A DNA stretch of 24,422 nt. Origin: Bacillota bacterium. Its GTDB lineage: Bacteria > Bacillota_I > Bacilli_A > Acholeplasmatales > Acholeplasmataceae. The notes under the pieces were generated by a model, which was given only the letters and a program-made list of their open reading frames with translations, was not told where the DNA came from and made no database searches. The stretch is taken from positions 1 to 24,422 of the forward strand of contig SBGC01000069.1 of NCBI GenBank assembly GCA_006226985.1, in the 5' to 3' direction. The translations under genes were made by a program, and so were the position numbers. Positions 13,936-21,091 of this stretch are shown one piece after another. Within the stretch, counting starts at the first letter, position 1. Each line of letters opens with the position of its first letter.

Positions 13936-15801
13936 ATGATGAAAAGAATCAAAGAACTCGCCAGAAAAAACTTAATCGTTGAATTCTTAGCCATCGTTTT
14001 TGTTATTTTTACATTCGATTTTATCTTTATTATGCGTTATGGTTTTGGTGTTGATTTTGCCCACTGGTTAGTGGCATTTTTCAATATTGCAATCGTAATT
14101 TCTGTGTTTTCACTGATACGCACAAATAAAAAAAGATATATTGCTTATGTTGTCTATATTTTAGCGATGTTTGCATTCTTTGTTTCTGATAGCACGCTTT
14201 ATTTATATAAAAAAGATGTTACATCAATTGCGATGCTCTTAGAATCAGGCAAAAATACGATGCGTATTGGATTAAAATATAATCCATTATCGACATATGG
14301 CATTATGAATTGGTTGCTTATCATCGCATTCTTATTTGCATCATTAATCATTTTAAGAAAAATTGTTAAATTATACGATGATCAAAGACCACGAAGACAT
14401 GTTACACGCTTATCATTCATCTTATTTGCTATGATTGGCTTAACAACAAGTCCACTTGTCATTAATGCTTATGACCAAATTACATACCGTACACCAGCTG
14501 ATAAAACCGTATTTGTTCAAAAGTTCGGATCCATTACATATCATAGTAAAGATATTGTGACATTTATTAGTAATGCAATCAAACCTGTATTATATGCAGA
14601 AGATTTTAAAGATTATATTGATGCAAATGTTACTGATAATTTAGCAGATCAATCTTCATTGTTTGGAGTTTTAGAAGGCCAAAATGTTATTTTCATCATG
14701 TGTGAAACATGTGAAGAATATGCTTTTACTCCTGAATTAACTCCTAATTACTATCGCTTAAAGAATGAAGGTTTATACTTTAACAATTTTAGAACAGCAG
14801 CTAGAAATGACAATACCTATGATGCAGAATTTAAATCATTAACATCTATGATCTATATGCAATCAGATAATTACATGCATACATATGGTGAAAATCAATT
14901 TACAAATGCACTTCCTAATGTTCTAAGAGCAAAAGGATATACTGCAAATTCATTCCATGATTTTGAAGGCAGTTTCTTCAATCGTGATATCATACACCCC
15001 AACATGGGCTTTGAAAACTATTATGCACTTGAAGATTTAGATGTAGTTGTTGATGATCCAACGATGTGGGTACAAGACTCTATTATGTTTGAGCAATTTA
15101 AAGATTTGATTGCACCTATACAGGATGAACCATTCTTTTCATTTATTTTGACAGTGACACCACATGGTAAACATGATTATTATCGAGATAATTTAAGTGA
15201 ATATTATGCCATCATTGATGAAGATCCAGAACTTAGTGAAAGAGAGCTAGAATACAGAACACTTTTAGCGGCTCAAATGGATGTTGATAAGGCACTAGGT
15301 ATTTTACTTGATGATTTAGAAGCAAAAGATCTACTTGAAACAACGACCATTGTTTTATATAGTGATCATAAAAACTATTCGAGTTCATATATAACAGATA
15401 AGTATACTGAAAACAGTGATATTCCTTACGAAGTTGATAAAGTTCCGATGGTTATCTACAGTTCAGTCCTTGGATCAGGTGAAGTTGATACTTTAGGATC
15501 TCATTATGATTTAACACCGACGATGATGGATTTGTTAGGTGTTGAATTCTATGAAGATTTCTATTATGGACAAAGCTTATTTTTAAACCAAAGAGAAGAT
15601 CGTCCAATCATCTTAGCTTATTCAAGCTGGATTTCGAATGAAATGACCGTATATGATGAACAAATTGTTGCTGGTAATGAAGATTTTGATCGTTTTATGG
15701 AAATTCGTTTAGAAGTATTCAACACGATTGATCTCTTCGAAAAGATGTTTATGAGCAACTATTTTGAAGAAGTATTATCCTATAGGATAGATTCCCAGTA
15801 A
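13936..15801 (+). CDS. LTA-synthase-like membrane sulfatase-fold transferase
   Basis: A 621-residue protein with the LtaS design: five hydrophobic segments (about 13-33, 43-61, 68-90, 122-141, 157-176), then an extracellular alkaline-phosphatase/sulfatase-fold domain. LtaS enzymes use a Thr nucleophile and Mn to transfer glycerol phosphate from phosphatidylglycerol. Candidate active-site residues: Glu257 (IMCETCEEY, usually M-E-S-F-Q), Thr294 (NDNTYDAEF, matching the T-S-DAEF nucleophile motif), His410 (TVTPHGKHD) and Asp477-His478 (YSDHK). AAAGGA at 13924-13929 supports ATG 13936; the open frame reaches back to a TTG at 13921. In a wall-less cell it could build a polyglycerolphosphate-like surface polymer or modify lipids; which one is inference. 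Confidence 0.85.
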   Translation: MMKRIKELARKNLIVEFLAIVFVIFTFDFIFIMRYGFGVDFAHWLVAFFNIAIVISVFSLIRTNKKRYIAYVVYILAMFAFFVSDSTLYLYKKDVTSIAMLLESGKNTMRIGLKYNPLSTYGIMNWLLIIAFLFASLIILRKIVKLYDDQRPRRHVTRLSFILFAMIGLTTSPLVINAYDQITYRTPADKTVFVQKFGSITYHSKDIVTFISNAIKPVLYAEDFKDYIDANVTDNLADQSSLFGVLEGQNVIFIMCETCEEYAFTPELTPNYYRLKNEGLYFNNFRTAARNDNTYDAEFKSLTSMIYMQSDNYMHTYGENQFTNALPNVLRAKGYTANSFHDFEGSFFNRDIIHPNMGFENYYALEDLDVVVDDPTMWVQDSIMFEQFKDLIAPIQDEPFFSFILTVTPHGKHDYYRDNLSEYYAIIDEDPELSERELEYRTLLAAQMDVDKALGILLDDLEAKDLLETTTIVLYSDHKNYSSSYITDKYTENSDIPYEVDKVPMVIYSSVLGSGEVDTLGSHYDLTPTMMDLLGVEFYEDFYYGQSLFLNQREDRPIILAYSSWISNEMTVYDEQIVAGNEDFDRFMEIRLEVFNTIDLFEKMFMSNYFEEVLSYRIDSQ

Positions 15802-15828
15802 AGTTTATTAAAAAACATCAAATGAGAG

Positions 15829-15857
15829 TTGAAACTTAATTGATTGTTTGTTATAAT
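15829..15857 (+). promoter_or_regulatory. Promoter of rplS
   Basis: TTGAAA (15829-15834), 17-bp spacer ending in TGT, TATAAT (15852-15857). It has the same architecture and the same elements as the promoter at 21029-21057. Confidence 0.85.
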
Positions 15858-15867
15858 AAAAAAGCCG

Positions 15868-15920
15868 TATCAAATTAGCACGATGGTCCGCTGTCCACGA
15901 GACATGAACATTGGAAGAAA
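15868..15920 (+). ncRNA. Candidate L19 leader RNA
   Basis: The ~70-base untranslated leader of rplS folds into an outer pairing CGATG / CATTG (G-U allowed) enclosing TGTC-CACGA-GACA (about 15891-15918). Firmicutes rplS mRNAs often have a short conserved leader thought to mediate L19 autoregulation. Position and pairing agree; I could not compare it with the Rfam model. Confidence 0.45.
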
Positions 15921-15935
15921 GAGAGTGAGTCGAAC

Positions 15936-16292
15936 ATGTCAAGATTAAAAGGGCAAGCATTGATTGCAGCGATAACAAGTTCGTACATCAAAGAAGTACC
16001 AACATTTAGTCCTGGAGATACTGTTAAAGTATACGTCAAGATTAAAGAAGGAAACCGCGAACGTATTCAGTTATTTGAAGGCCTCGTCATTAAAAGACAA
16101 GGTGGAGGAATTTCTGAAACATTTACTGTTCGTAAGGTATCTTACGGTATTGGTGTCGAACGTACTTTCCCATTACATGCACCATCAATCGATCGTATTG
16201 AAGTTGCGCGTTTCGGTAAGGTAAGACGTGCGAAGTTAAATTACATTCGTACATTATCTGCTAAAGCATCAAGAATTAAAGAAAAACGATAA
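15936..16292 (+). CDS. rplS: 50S ribosomal protein L19
   Basis: Large-subunit protein at the interface with the 30S. Signatures: [41 protein letters not shown] and [13 protein letters not shown]. At 118 residues it has the normal length. It has its own promoter and leader, and lies one gene away from trmD instead of directly after it. Its stop is only about 5 bases from the left edge of the accessory island, so its native terminator has probably been displaced. Confidence 0.98.
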   Translation: MSRLKGQALIAAITSSYIKEVPTFSPGDTVKVYVKIKEGNRERIQLFEGLVIKRQGGGISETFTVRKVSYGIGVERTFPLHAPSIDRIEVARFGKVRRAKLNYIRTLSAKASRIKEKR

Positions 16293-16296
16293 GTTT

Positions 16297-16326
16297 TTGG
16301 ACTCTTTAAATAATTAGAGGGTAAAT
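16297..16326. repeat. Probable ISL3-family terminal inverted repeat (left edge)
   Basis: The sequence beginning GGACTCTTTAAATAATTAG directly after rplS resembles ISL3-family ends, which begin GG-CTCTTT. It lies at the expected 3' side of the minus-strand ISL3 transposase remnant. Confidence 0.45.
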
Positions 16327-16387
16327 CATAAAATGACCTTTCAAAAATTGTAGGATTATCGTGTGGTTTCCAAACTTAGAGAGTAGT

Positions 16388-16428
16388 AAAAAGCACTGGA
16401 CTCAATATGAGTTTTCAGTGCTTTTTTT
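16388..16428 (+). terminator. Strong hairpin terminator inside the ISL3 remnant
   Basis: AAAAAGCACTG pairs with CAGTGCTTTTT, with an inner ACTC/GAGT stem and AATAT loop, followed by Ts. The A- and T-tracts make it usable on both strands. It lies just beyond the stop of the minus-strand transposase remnant (16451), so it is probably the IS's own terminator, now also ending rplS transcription. Confidence 0.8.
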
Positions 16429-16450
16429 CACTCAAATCCAATGTATGTAT

Positions 16451-17345
16451 TTATCTCTTGATTGGAATATCTTTATTTATCGTGTACATGATTCCATTGC
16501 TAATTCTAAAAAATGATTTAATACCTGTAGATGTTTTGATAATGGTCTTAATCTTTAAGTTGGTTGCTTCTATAGGACTAAAACAAACTCTATAGTTTTT
16601 AAATATGATTATGTAGTTCTATATTTCCTTTTTCCTCCGATCCAAGGTCCCTTCAAATGTTCTGAGTTCTAAAAGTCTATGATTTCTGAAACGATGAATG
16701 AGTTGGTTCAACTCATCATCATATGTTTACTAATCATCTCTGAGATCATCATCAATGGCTAGTAAATAGTCCATAATCTCAGCCTTATACCAGTAACTTT
16801 AAAACTTTAGAATATGAATCTTACCAGCATAGATATCTTCGAAGTCCTTTTACAAGAAAATAATGAAACTTCTTGAGCATGTAATAATAACTACATCATG
16901 CTCAAGGTCGTTTTTACCTAATCTATACTTATTCATTACTTTAATTCTTATCGTTCTCATGACGTCGTTCAGTGTACGAATGACATGAAAAGAATCTACA
17001 GCGATCCTAGCTTTAGAAAAGCTTAACTTAACAGCCTCACAATTGGTTTCTAAATATCCATCACTAAAACTTTGACATGTGATTTTTCAATGATTGGAAT
17101 TCTAGAGAATTAATCAATGAGATAATGTTTTCTCCTGGTCGAAATGACTTTGATGATCTTGTTCAATTGAGAATCTAAATGCAAACAGGTTTATTTATAG
17201 GTATTTATTTTTGCTGTAAACACTTCATCAATACAGATTATTTCAGGCAGTGTTCAAAGATTTGGATTGATCGATGGTCAAAGATATCGATGATTCTTTG
17301 AACCGATACTTGAAAAGGACTGCTGTGCCCGTAAACGTATGTGTT
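16451..17345 (-). pseudogene. Decayed ISL3-family transposase
   Basis: Translating the minus strand in pieces gives recognisable ISL3 transposase blocks in the correct order but in different frames with stops: SVQRIIDIFDHRSI (~17300), LPEIICIDE with the first catalytic Asp (~17230), IIKVISTRRKHYLID, KSHVKVLVMDGY with the second Asp, FSKARIAVDSFHVIRTLNDV (~17000), YKAEIMDYLLAIDDDLRDD (~16760), and the C-terminal SPIEATNLKIKTIIKTSTGI before a TAA at 16453-16451. The N-terminal zinc-finger part is missing, cut off where the IS256-like fragment begins. The gene cannot make a functional protein. Confidence 0.8.
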
Positions 17346-17364
17346 GCATCTTTTATATGCTCCA

Positions 17365-17516
17365 AGATGGATAGATACTTATCCATAAGGGCTTTAAGCT
17401 TGTCGCTGCAGAACTTAATGAAGTGCTCAATTAAGCAACGAACTCAAAAATTTTAAAAGCACGAAAGAGAGTTCTAATATTTTAAATTCAATTCATTTAC
17501 ACAAAATTCTTTACAC
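17365..17516 (+). pseudogene. 3' fragment of an IS256-like element, left arm
   Basis: This end fragment carries SIRALSLSLQNLMKC in one frame and QLSNELKNFKSTKESSN in another, and closes with TTTACACAAAATTCTTTACAC, the style of terminus seen in IS256-family elements. From 17382 to 17516 it is the inverted partner of 20378-20512. Only the element's 3' end remains; the outer part is replaced by the ISL3 remnant. A short open frame from 17274 runs through it but is not a real gene. Confidence 0.6.
17382..17516 (+). repeat. Inverted repeat arm, left (135 bp)
   Basis: Matches the reverse complement of 20378-20512 without gaps, with about 12 differences counted by eye (roughly 91% identity). The two arms enclose the protease and lipoprotein genes, with the IS termini facing the cargo. 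Confidence 0.85.
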
Positions 17517-17522
17517 CGCCTC

Positions 17523-17551
17523 TTGAATTTCAAATTATATGAAAGTATAAT
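17523..17551 (+). promoter_or_regulatory. Promoter of the protease-lipoprotein pair
   Basis: TTGAAT (17523-17528), 17-bp spacer, TATAAT (17546-17551), starting 7 bases inside the IS terminus. The transcript would begin near 17558 and carry a ~50-base leader. Confidence 0.7.
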
Positions 17552-17572
17552 ATACCCATAAAAACAAGAATT

Positions 17573-17610
17573 GGGGGGACAATCATTTTTGTAAGTGATT
17601 GCAATTTTAA
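17573..17610 (+). promoter_or_regulatory. Distant ribosome site bridged by a hairpin
   Basis: The only Shine-Dalgarno-like sequence, GGGGGGA (17573-17579), is 31 bases before the ATG. Between them CAATCA (17580-17585) and TGATTG (17596-17601) form a 6-bp stem with a 10-base loop. If folded, it brings the G-run to an effective 9 bases from the start. A TAA directly before the ATG rules out an earlier in-frame start. Confidence 0.5.
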
Positions 17611-19482
17611 ATGAAAAAAATCATGTTTTTTGTACTACTAGGAACTGTAATCCTATATTTTCTTTCTATTACAACGATCATACCTATAAGTAATAAGATT
17701 ATCTTTGAAATAGATGAAAATCATGAAAATATAGAACTATCTGTTCAAACGAATTTGAGTTATCGATCTATCAGAAACGTCTCAAATGGAACTATCATTA
17801 ATATTGAGCTACATTCAAATATTGATTTTCAGACTATTGAGAATGAGTTAAGAAATGAGTCTAATGGGGAGCTCAATGATGATGATATCATATTACTTGT
17901 AAGAGAGAAAATCAAAAATTACTACTATAGTATTAGAGCAAAATTCTACAATAAATATACAGAATTAGGAACCAAACAAGTTTATGAATCATCACCATTT
18001 GTATCACTGATTATACCTGACACCATTATTAATGAGGATAGTTTAACATGGGCAATTAAAAAGTATTCAGCAGACCGATTAGTAAAAAATATATACGTAT
18101 CTCCGATATATCGACATTCGCCATCAATAGATCCAATAGAGTGTTTATATTCTAGTTGTACCACTGATCCGGTTGAACCTATTCCACTCGATCCAAGTTA
18201 TCATATCTCATATGCACTTGACACAGTTAATCTTACTGATTATGTTATGAATACTTACAATGGGAATGGGGTTAGAATCGGTATTCATGAAGCATGGTTT
18301 CCTGATTATAATGGTGAAGATACTTTGAGTGGTCTTGTTGACAAATATAACTTAGCATTAGCACCGATATATGTACAGTATTATGATATCGATAAAGTTG
18401 AGAGATCACTACATGCAACATTGGTTGCTGCAATTGCTGCAGGAAATTATGGTGTTGCTAGAAGTTCTAGTTTATTATCTACTGACATAACAAACCAATA
18501 TGATTTATATGATTTTTCTGCAATTGATTGGCAAGTTCATCAAAAACAAGTGAATGTCATTAATTTAAGTTTTAATATGACTGGATTCAATTCTACTACG
18601 TATAAAACTCTAGCAAGAAAATACGATAAATATGCATATGATAATAATGTTTTATTTGTATTTTCTGCAGGTAACGGTTCATATCATAATTATTTAACAT
18701 ACTCACCAGCAAATGGAAACAATGTCATATCAGTTGGCGGTACTAATATATCTGGAACTATGCGATATACGACATCAAGATATGCAGAAAACAATACATA
18801 TGATACATCAGTCCAAAAGCCAACACTAGTTGCACCAGGTGTAATGTGGGTTCCTTACGCACCAATATTAACAGAAGAATATATTAATGGTCAGAATGTT
18901 GTGACAGAAATCTTACCATCAGGCACAAGCTTTGCTGCACCACTAGTCACAGGAATCATAGCTCTAGGAATGCAAGCGAATCCATTACTAAAGCTTTATC
19001 CTGAGTTAGTACACTCATTGATAACAAGTACAGCCAATATGAACTCATTTTACTACAGTGACTTTAGAGGTGGCCTAGAAGATCAAGTTGGTGCTGGTCT
19101 AGTTGATGCTCAAGCATTTATAAACGCTGCGAGTTCTAACCAATTTTTTCTATTTAACAATAACATCAATTATCCAGGTACTGTGGCAAACAGTGGTGTT
19201 ATCAATGTGAGTACTAATCAGACTATAAAGATATCTGCTTTTTGGTACTCTCAAGTATCAACCAATGGGGTCTCTAAGACGATTACACCTTATACAATTA
19301 GACTGGAAACAAGTAATGGAATACTTATAGATGAAATGCAATATGATAACAATTTACTTATACTAGAACATACTTTTACCCAAAGTCAAGATGTAATCAT
19401 TAAGATAATACTTAATGACAATAAACTTGGTAATAATATAGACAAGGGGGCAGTATCATGGAATATTACACATCCATATTAA
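17611..19482 (+). CDS. Secreted subtilase-fold (S8) serine protease with Glu in place of catalytic Asp
   Basis: A 623-residue protein with an N-terminal signal peptide or anchor (~3-25), a ~170-residue region that may be a pro-domain, and a subtilase domain at about 200-505. The block GNGVRIGIHEAW (218-229) aligns with the subtilase 'GxGVxVAVIDTG' motif and puts Glu227 where catalytic Asp belongs. His268 (SLHATLVAAIAAG, for HGTHVAG), oxyanion Asn355 (FVFSAGNGS) and Ser440 (PSGTSFAAPLVTG) are conserved. A C-terminal beta-rich domain (~515-623) resembles accessory domains of secreted proteases. An E-H-S triad may be active or altered. It is intact, unlike the IS debris around it, and its end overlaps the lipoprotein gene by 25 bases. 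Confidence 0.85.
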   Translation: MKKIMFFVLLGTVILYFLSITTIIPISNKIIFEIDENHENIELSVQTNLSYRSIRNVSNGTIINIELHSNIDFQTIENELRNESNGELNDDDIILLVREKIKNYYYSIRAKFYNKYTELGTKQVYESSPFVSLIIPDTIINEDSLTWAIKKYSADRLVKNIYVSPIYRHSPSIDPIECLYSSCTTDPVEPIPLDPSYHISYALDTVNLTDYVMNTYNGNGVRIGIHEAWFPDYNGEDTLSGLVDKYNLALAPIYVQYYDIDKVERSLHATLVAAIAAGNYGVARSSSLLSTDITNQYDLYDFSAIDWQVHQKQVNVINLSFNMTGFNSTTYKTLARKYDKYAYDNNVLFVFSAGNGSYHNYLTYSPANGNNVISVGGTNISGTMRYTTSRYAENNTYDTSVQKPTLVAPGVMWVPYAPILTEEYINGQNVVTEILPSGTSFAAPLVTGIIALGMQANPLLKLYPELVHSLITSTANMNSFYYSDFRGGLEDQVGAGLVDAQAFINAASSNQFFLFNNNINYPGTVANSGVINVSTNQTIKISAFWYSQVSTNGVSKTITPYTIRLETSNGILIDEMQYDNNLLILEHTFTQSQDVIIKIILNDNKLGNNIDKGAVSWNITHPY

Positions 19483-20300
19483 AAAGATCATTACTCTTTT
19501 TAGTCACATTCTTTATTCTTATTATTATCCTTGCTGGTTGTCAAAAAGAATATCCTACACTTGTTGAATACAATCAAAACATCGTTAAGTTTGGTGCGTC
19601 ATTTGGTGGTTACTATAAATCTGGAGAAGAGATGATATACTCATATGATGAATATGTTAATCATGAGTTAATAAACTTTGAAGGGGCATTTAATGAAGAG
19701 ATAGAAGAGGCTGTTGATATAATGAATCTGTATAGTGAGACCTTCTTTGAACAATCTATTCTGTTATTTATTTACATTGAAGAACCATTTTACTCTGAGG
19801 ATGTCAATTTTGAATTATCAGACTTGAAACAGTATAATGAGATTCTGTTCATAAATGTTGTGCATCAGGGCGGAGAATATGATCCATTCACTTCCTATCG
19901 GACATACATTTTTATCGAAGTTGATCGTTCATCATTAAAAATCAAAAATGACCACGACATAAATGTCTTACATTTGGGATTACCTGCTCCCAATAGAATT
20001 GACACTAAAATCAATTTTGAGCCTAAATTTAGGTTTACATTTAGAGATTATGATGAAAAAAAGGGTACATTCAATATCTTGTGGCGTAACTTTACTTTTA
20101 AAGGGACTTTTGAATATGACATATCTGATGATTTTGAAGTGATAGAGATAAAAAATATGCTATTTTCTGAAGAAACACCAAATGTATATGGTGGTAATGA
20201 TGAACAGTGGCCAACAGAGGGACGATTACTTAATTACTTTAATGATTTGGAACTTACTTTCGAGTTTGGTGATGAAGTATATATAAATTCAAACGAATAA
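19458..20300 (+). CDS. Lipoprotein of unknown function
   Basis: A 280-residue protein with a clear lipoprotein signal: basic residues near the start, a hydrophobic stretch (11-25) and the lipobox LAGC with Cys28, so it should be anchored to the outer face of the membrane. The mature part is acidic and rich in aromatic residues and beta-strand-like segments, with no recognised domain. AAGGGGG (19444-19450) precedes ATG 19458. The gene begins inside the protease gene in another frame, so the two are co-expressed and probably work together, for example as substrate receptor, inhibitor or assembly partner; this is inference. Confidence 0.8.
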   Translation: MEYYTSILKRSLLFLVTFFILIIILAGCQKEYPTLVEYNQNIVKFGASFGGYYKSGEEMIYSYDEYVNHELINFEGAFNEEIEEAVDIMNLYSETFFEQSILLFIYIEEPFYSEDVNFELSDLKQYNEILFINVVHQGGEYDPFTSYRTYIFIEVDRSSLKIKNDHDINVLHLGLPAPNRIDTKINFEPKFRFTFRDYDEKKGTFNILWRNFTFKGTFEYDISDDFEVIEIKNMLFSEETPNVYGGNDEQWPTEGRLLNYFNDLELTFEFGDEVYINSNE

Positions 20301-20333
20301 TCTCATTGGTTATACCCTTAAAAGAATCAAACA

Positions 20334-20355
20334 ATAGATTAAATTATTAATCTAT
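20334..20355 (+). terminator. AT-rich hairpin after the lipoprotein gene
   Basis: ATAGATTAA and TTAATCTAT arms around ATTA. It is AT-only apart from one G-C pair and lacks a T-tract, so it is at best a weak terminator. Confidence 0.35.
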
Positions 20356-20377
20356 ATTGCATATGACAAAAAAGCTA

Positions 20378-20512
20378 GTGTCAAGAATTTTGTGTAAATG
20401 AATTGAATTTAAAGTATTAGAACTCTCTTTAATGTCGTTAAGATTTTTGAGCTCGTTACTTAATTGGGCACTTCATTAAGTTCTGCAGTGACAAGCTTAA
20501 AGCCCTTATGGA
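20378..20512 (-). repeat. Inverted repeat arm, right (135 bp)
   Basis: Reverse complement of 17382-17516. Its terminus reads GTGTCAAGAATTTTGTGTAAA on the plus strand, and as TTTACACAAAATTCTTGACAC on the minus strand it keeps the more canonical IS256-like end. Confidence 0.85.
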
Positions 20513-20735
20513 TACGAATCTGAAATCTCTGATTGCAATCTACAACGTGTCTTTGGTGTATACAGCCTTTAGATCGTTTAATATGTCAGATTTATCTTTA
20601 ACCCGAACACCACGGAAGACAATTCTAGCGAGATGGAACCAATAGTATTGGTGCATAGCTTTAGGTCATACATTTGATATCGAATCTTTAATAAGTGCTA
20701 ATCTATCTGTAATATACGATATCTTCGTGATTCAA
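20378..20735 (-). pseudogene. Decayed IS256-family transposase, right copy
   Basis: On the minus strand the translation contains LTDRLALIKDSISNV-like and MHQYYWFHLARIVFRGVRV / KDKSDILNDLKAVYTKDTL blocks. These match the IS256 (Mutator) transposase region that follows the second catalytic Asp ('...P.A..Q.C..H..RN......KD.....DLK.IY.A.T'). It then jumps to SIRALSLSLQNLMKC, so an internal segment is deleted, and several in-frame stops are present. The outer boundary is unclear; 20736-20890 is probably more of the same decayed element, but I see no firm motif there. Confidence 0.65.
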
Positions 20736-20890
20736 AAAGATCTTTTCCCAAACTTTTTGTAAAGGTTTATTAAGCATTTTAGATTCGTGATATCATAATT
20801 CCCAATATCTTCAGAAATGTGTGAAAGTGATTTTCCTCTTAAAACGTGGTCTTCTCACATCTTTAATCTGTAAACGTCAAGTATTAACAG

Positions 20891-20930
20891 CTCTTTAAAT
20901 AATTAGGGGTATATCCTCTAATATTTAAAG
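20891..20930. repeat. Imperfect palindrome at the right island edge
   Basis: CTTTAAATAATTAGGGG (20893-20909) and CCTCTAATATTTAAAG (20915-20930) form a long inverted repeat around TATAT. The left arm duplicates 16302-16320, so this looks like two ISL3-type ends abutting. Confidence 0.55.
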
Positions 20931-20970
20931 CATACCTTATATCCTACAATAATTTAAATACCTGTTTTTG

Positions 20971-20997
20971 AAGGGGCTAATAGCCCCTTTATTTTTT
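20971..20997 (+). terminator. Strong terminator, probably the original one of rplS
   Basis: AAGGGGCT and AGCCCCTT arms with an AAT loop, then TTTATTTTTTT. There is no intact plus-strand gene directly upstream, and rplS is the nearest core gene on this strand if the island is removed. Confidence 0.8.
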
Positions 20998-21006
20998 TGA
21001 AAACGA

Positions 21007-21022
21007 ATGAAAATATTTTCAT
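21007..21022. promoter_or_regulatory. cre-like palindrome before the CcpA-like gene
   Basis: ATGAAAATATTTTCAT is a perfect 16-bp palindrome ending 6 bases before the -35. It matches the Firmicutes cre layout TGNNANCGNTNNCA except that the central CG is TA. Autoregulation by the downstream LacI/CcpA-type protein is the natural guess. Confidence 0.5.
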
Positions 21023-21028
21023 AAATAC

Positions 21029-21057
21029 TTGAAAGCCTTTACACATCATGTTATAAT
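21029..21057 (+). promoter_or_regulatory. Promoter of the CcpA-like gene
   Basis: TTGAAA (21029-21034), 17-bp spacer ending in TGT, TATAAT (21052-21057). Confidence 0.85.
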
Positions 21058-21091
21058 ATAAAGTAAATTCTTAACATAAGAAGGTGAAATG

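Larger units (their letters stand above)
16297..20930. mobile_element. Accessory island built from decayed insertion sequences
   Basis: Everything between the end of rplS and 20930 is unlike the compact genome around it: two IS families in pieces, many stops, and two intact cargo genes. The left edge (16302-16320) and right edge (20891-20909) share CTCTTTAAATAATTAGRGG in the same orientation; the right copy is one arm of a larger palindrome. Immediately beyond the right edge is a strong terminator (20971-20997) that would suit rplS, suggesting the island entered between rplS and its terminator. Boundaries are approximate. Confidence 0.6.

Noticed and set aside
16407..16595. Short hydrophobic open frame (62 codons) after rplS
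   Set aside because: It begins inside a terminator hairpin and is antisense to recognisable C-terminal ISL3 transposase sequence, so it is a shadow frame.
17274..17456. 60-codon open frame
   Set aside because: It spans the junction of ISL3 debris and the IS256-like end; it has no ribosome site and only its tail resembles transposase.
15936..20300. A phage-defence or toxin-antitoxin system in the island
   Set aside because: The cargo is a secreted protease and a lipoprotein with export signals; no nuclease, toxin or sensor domain is visible.
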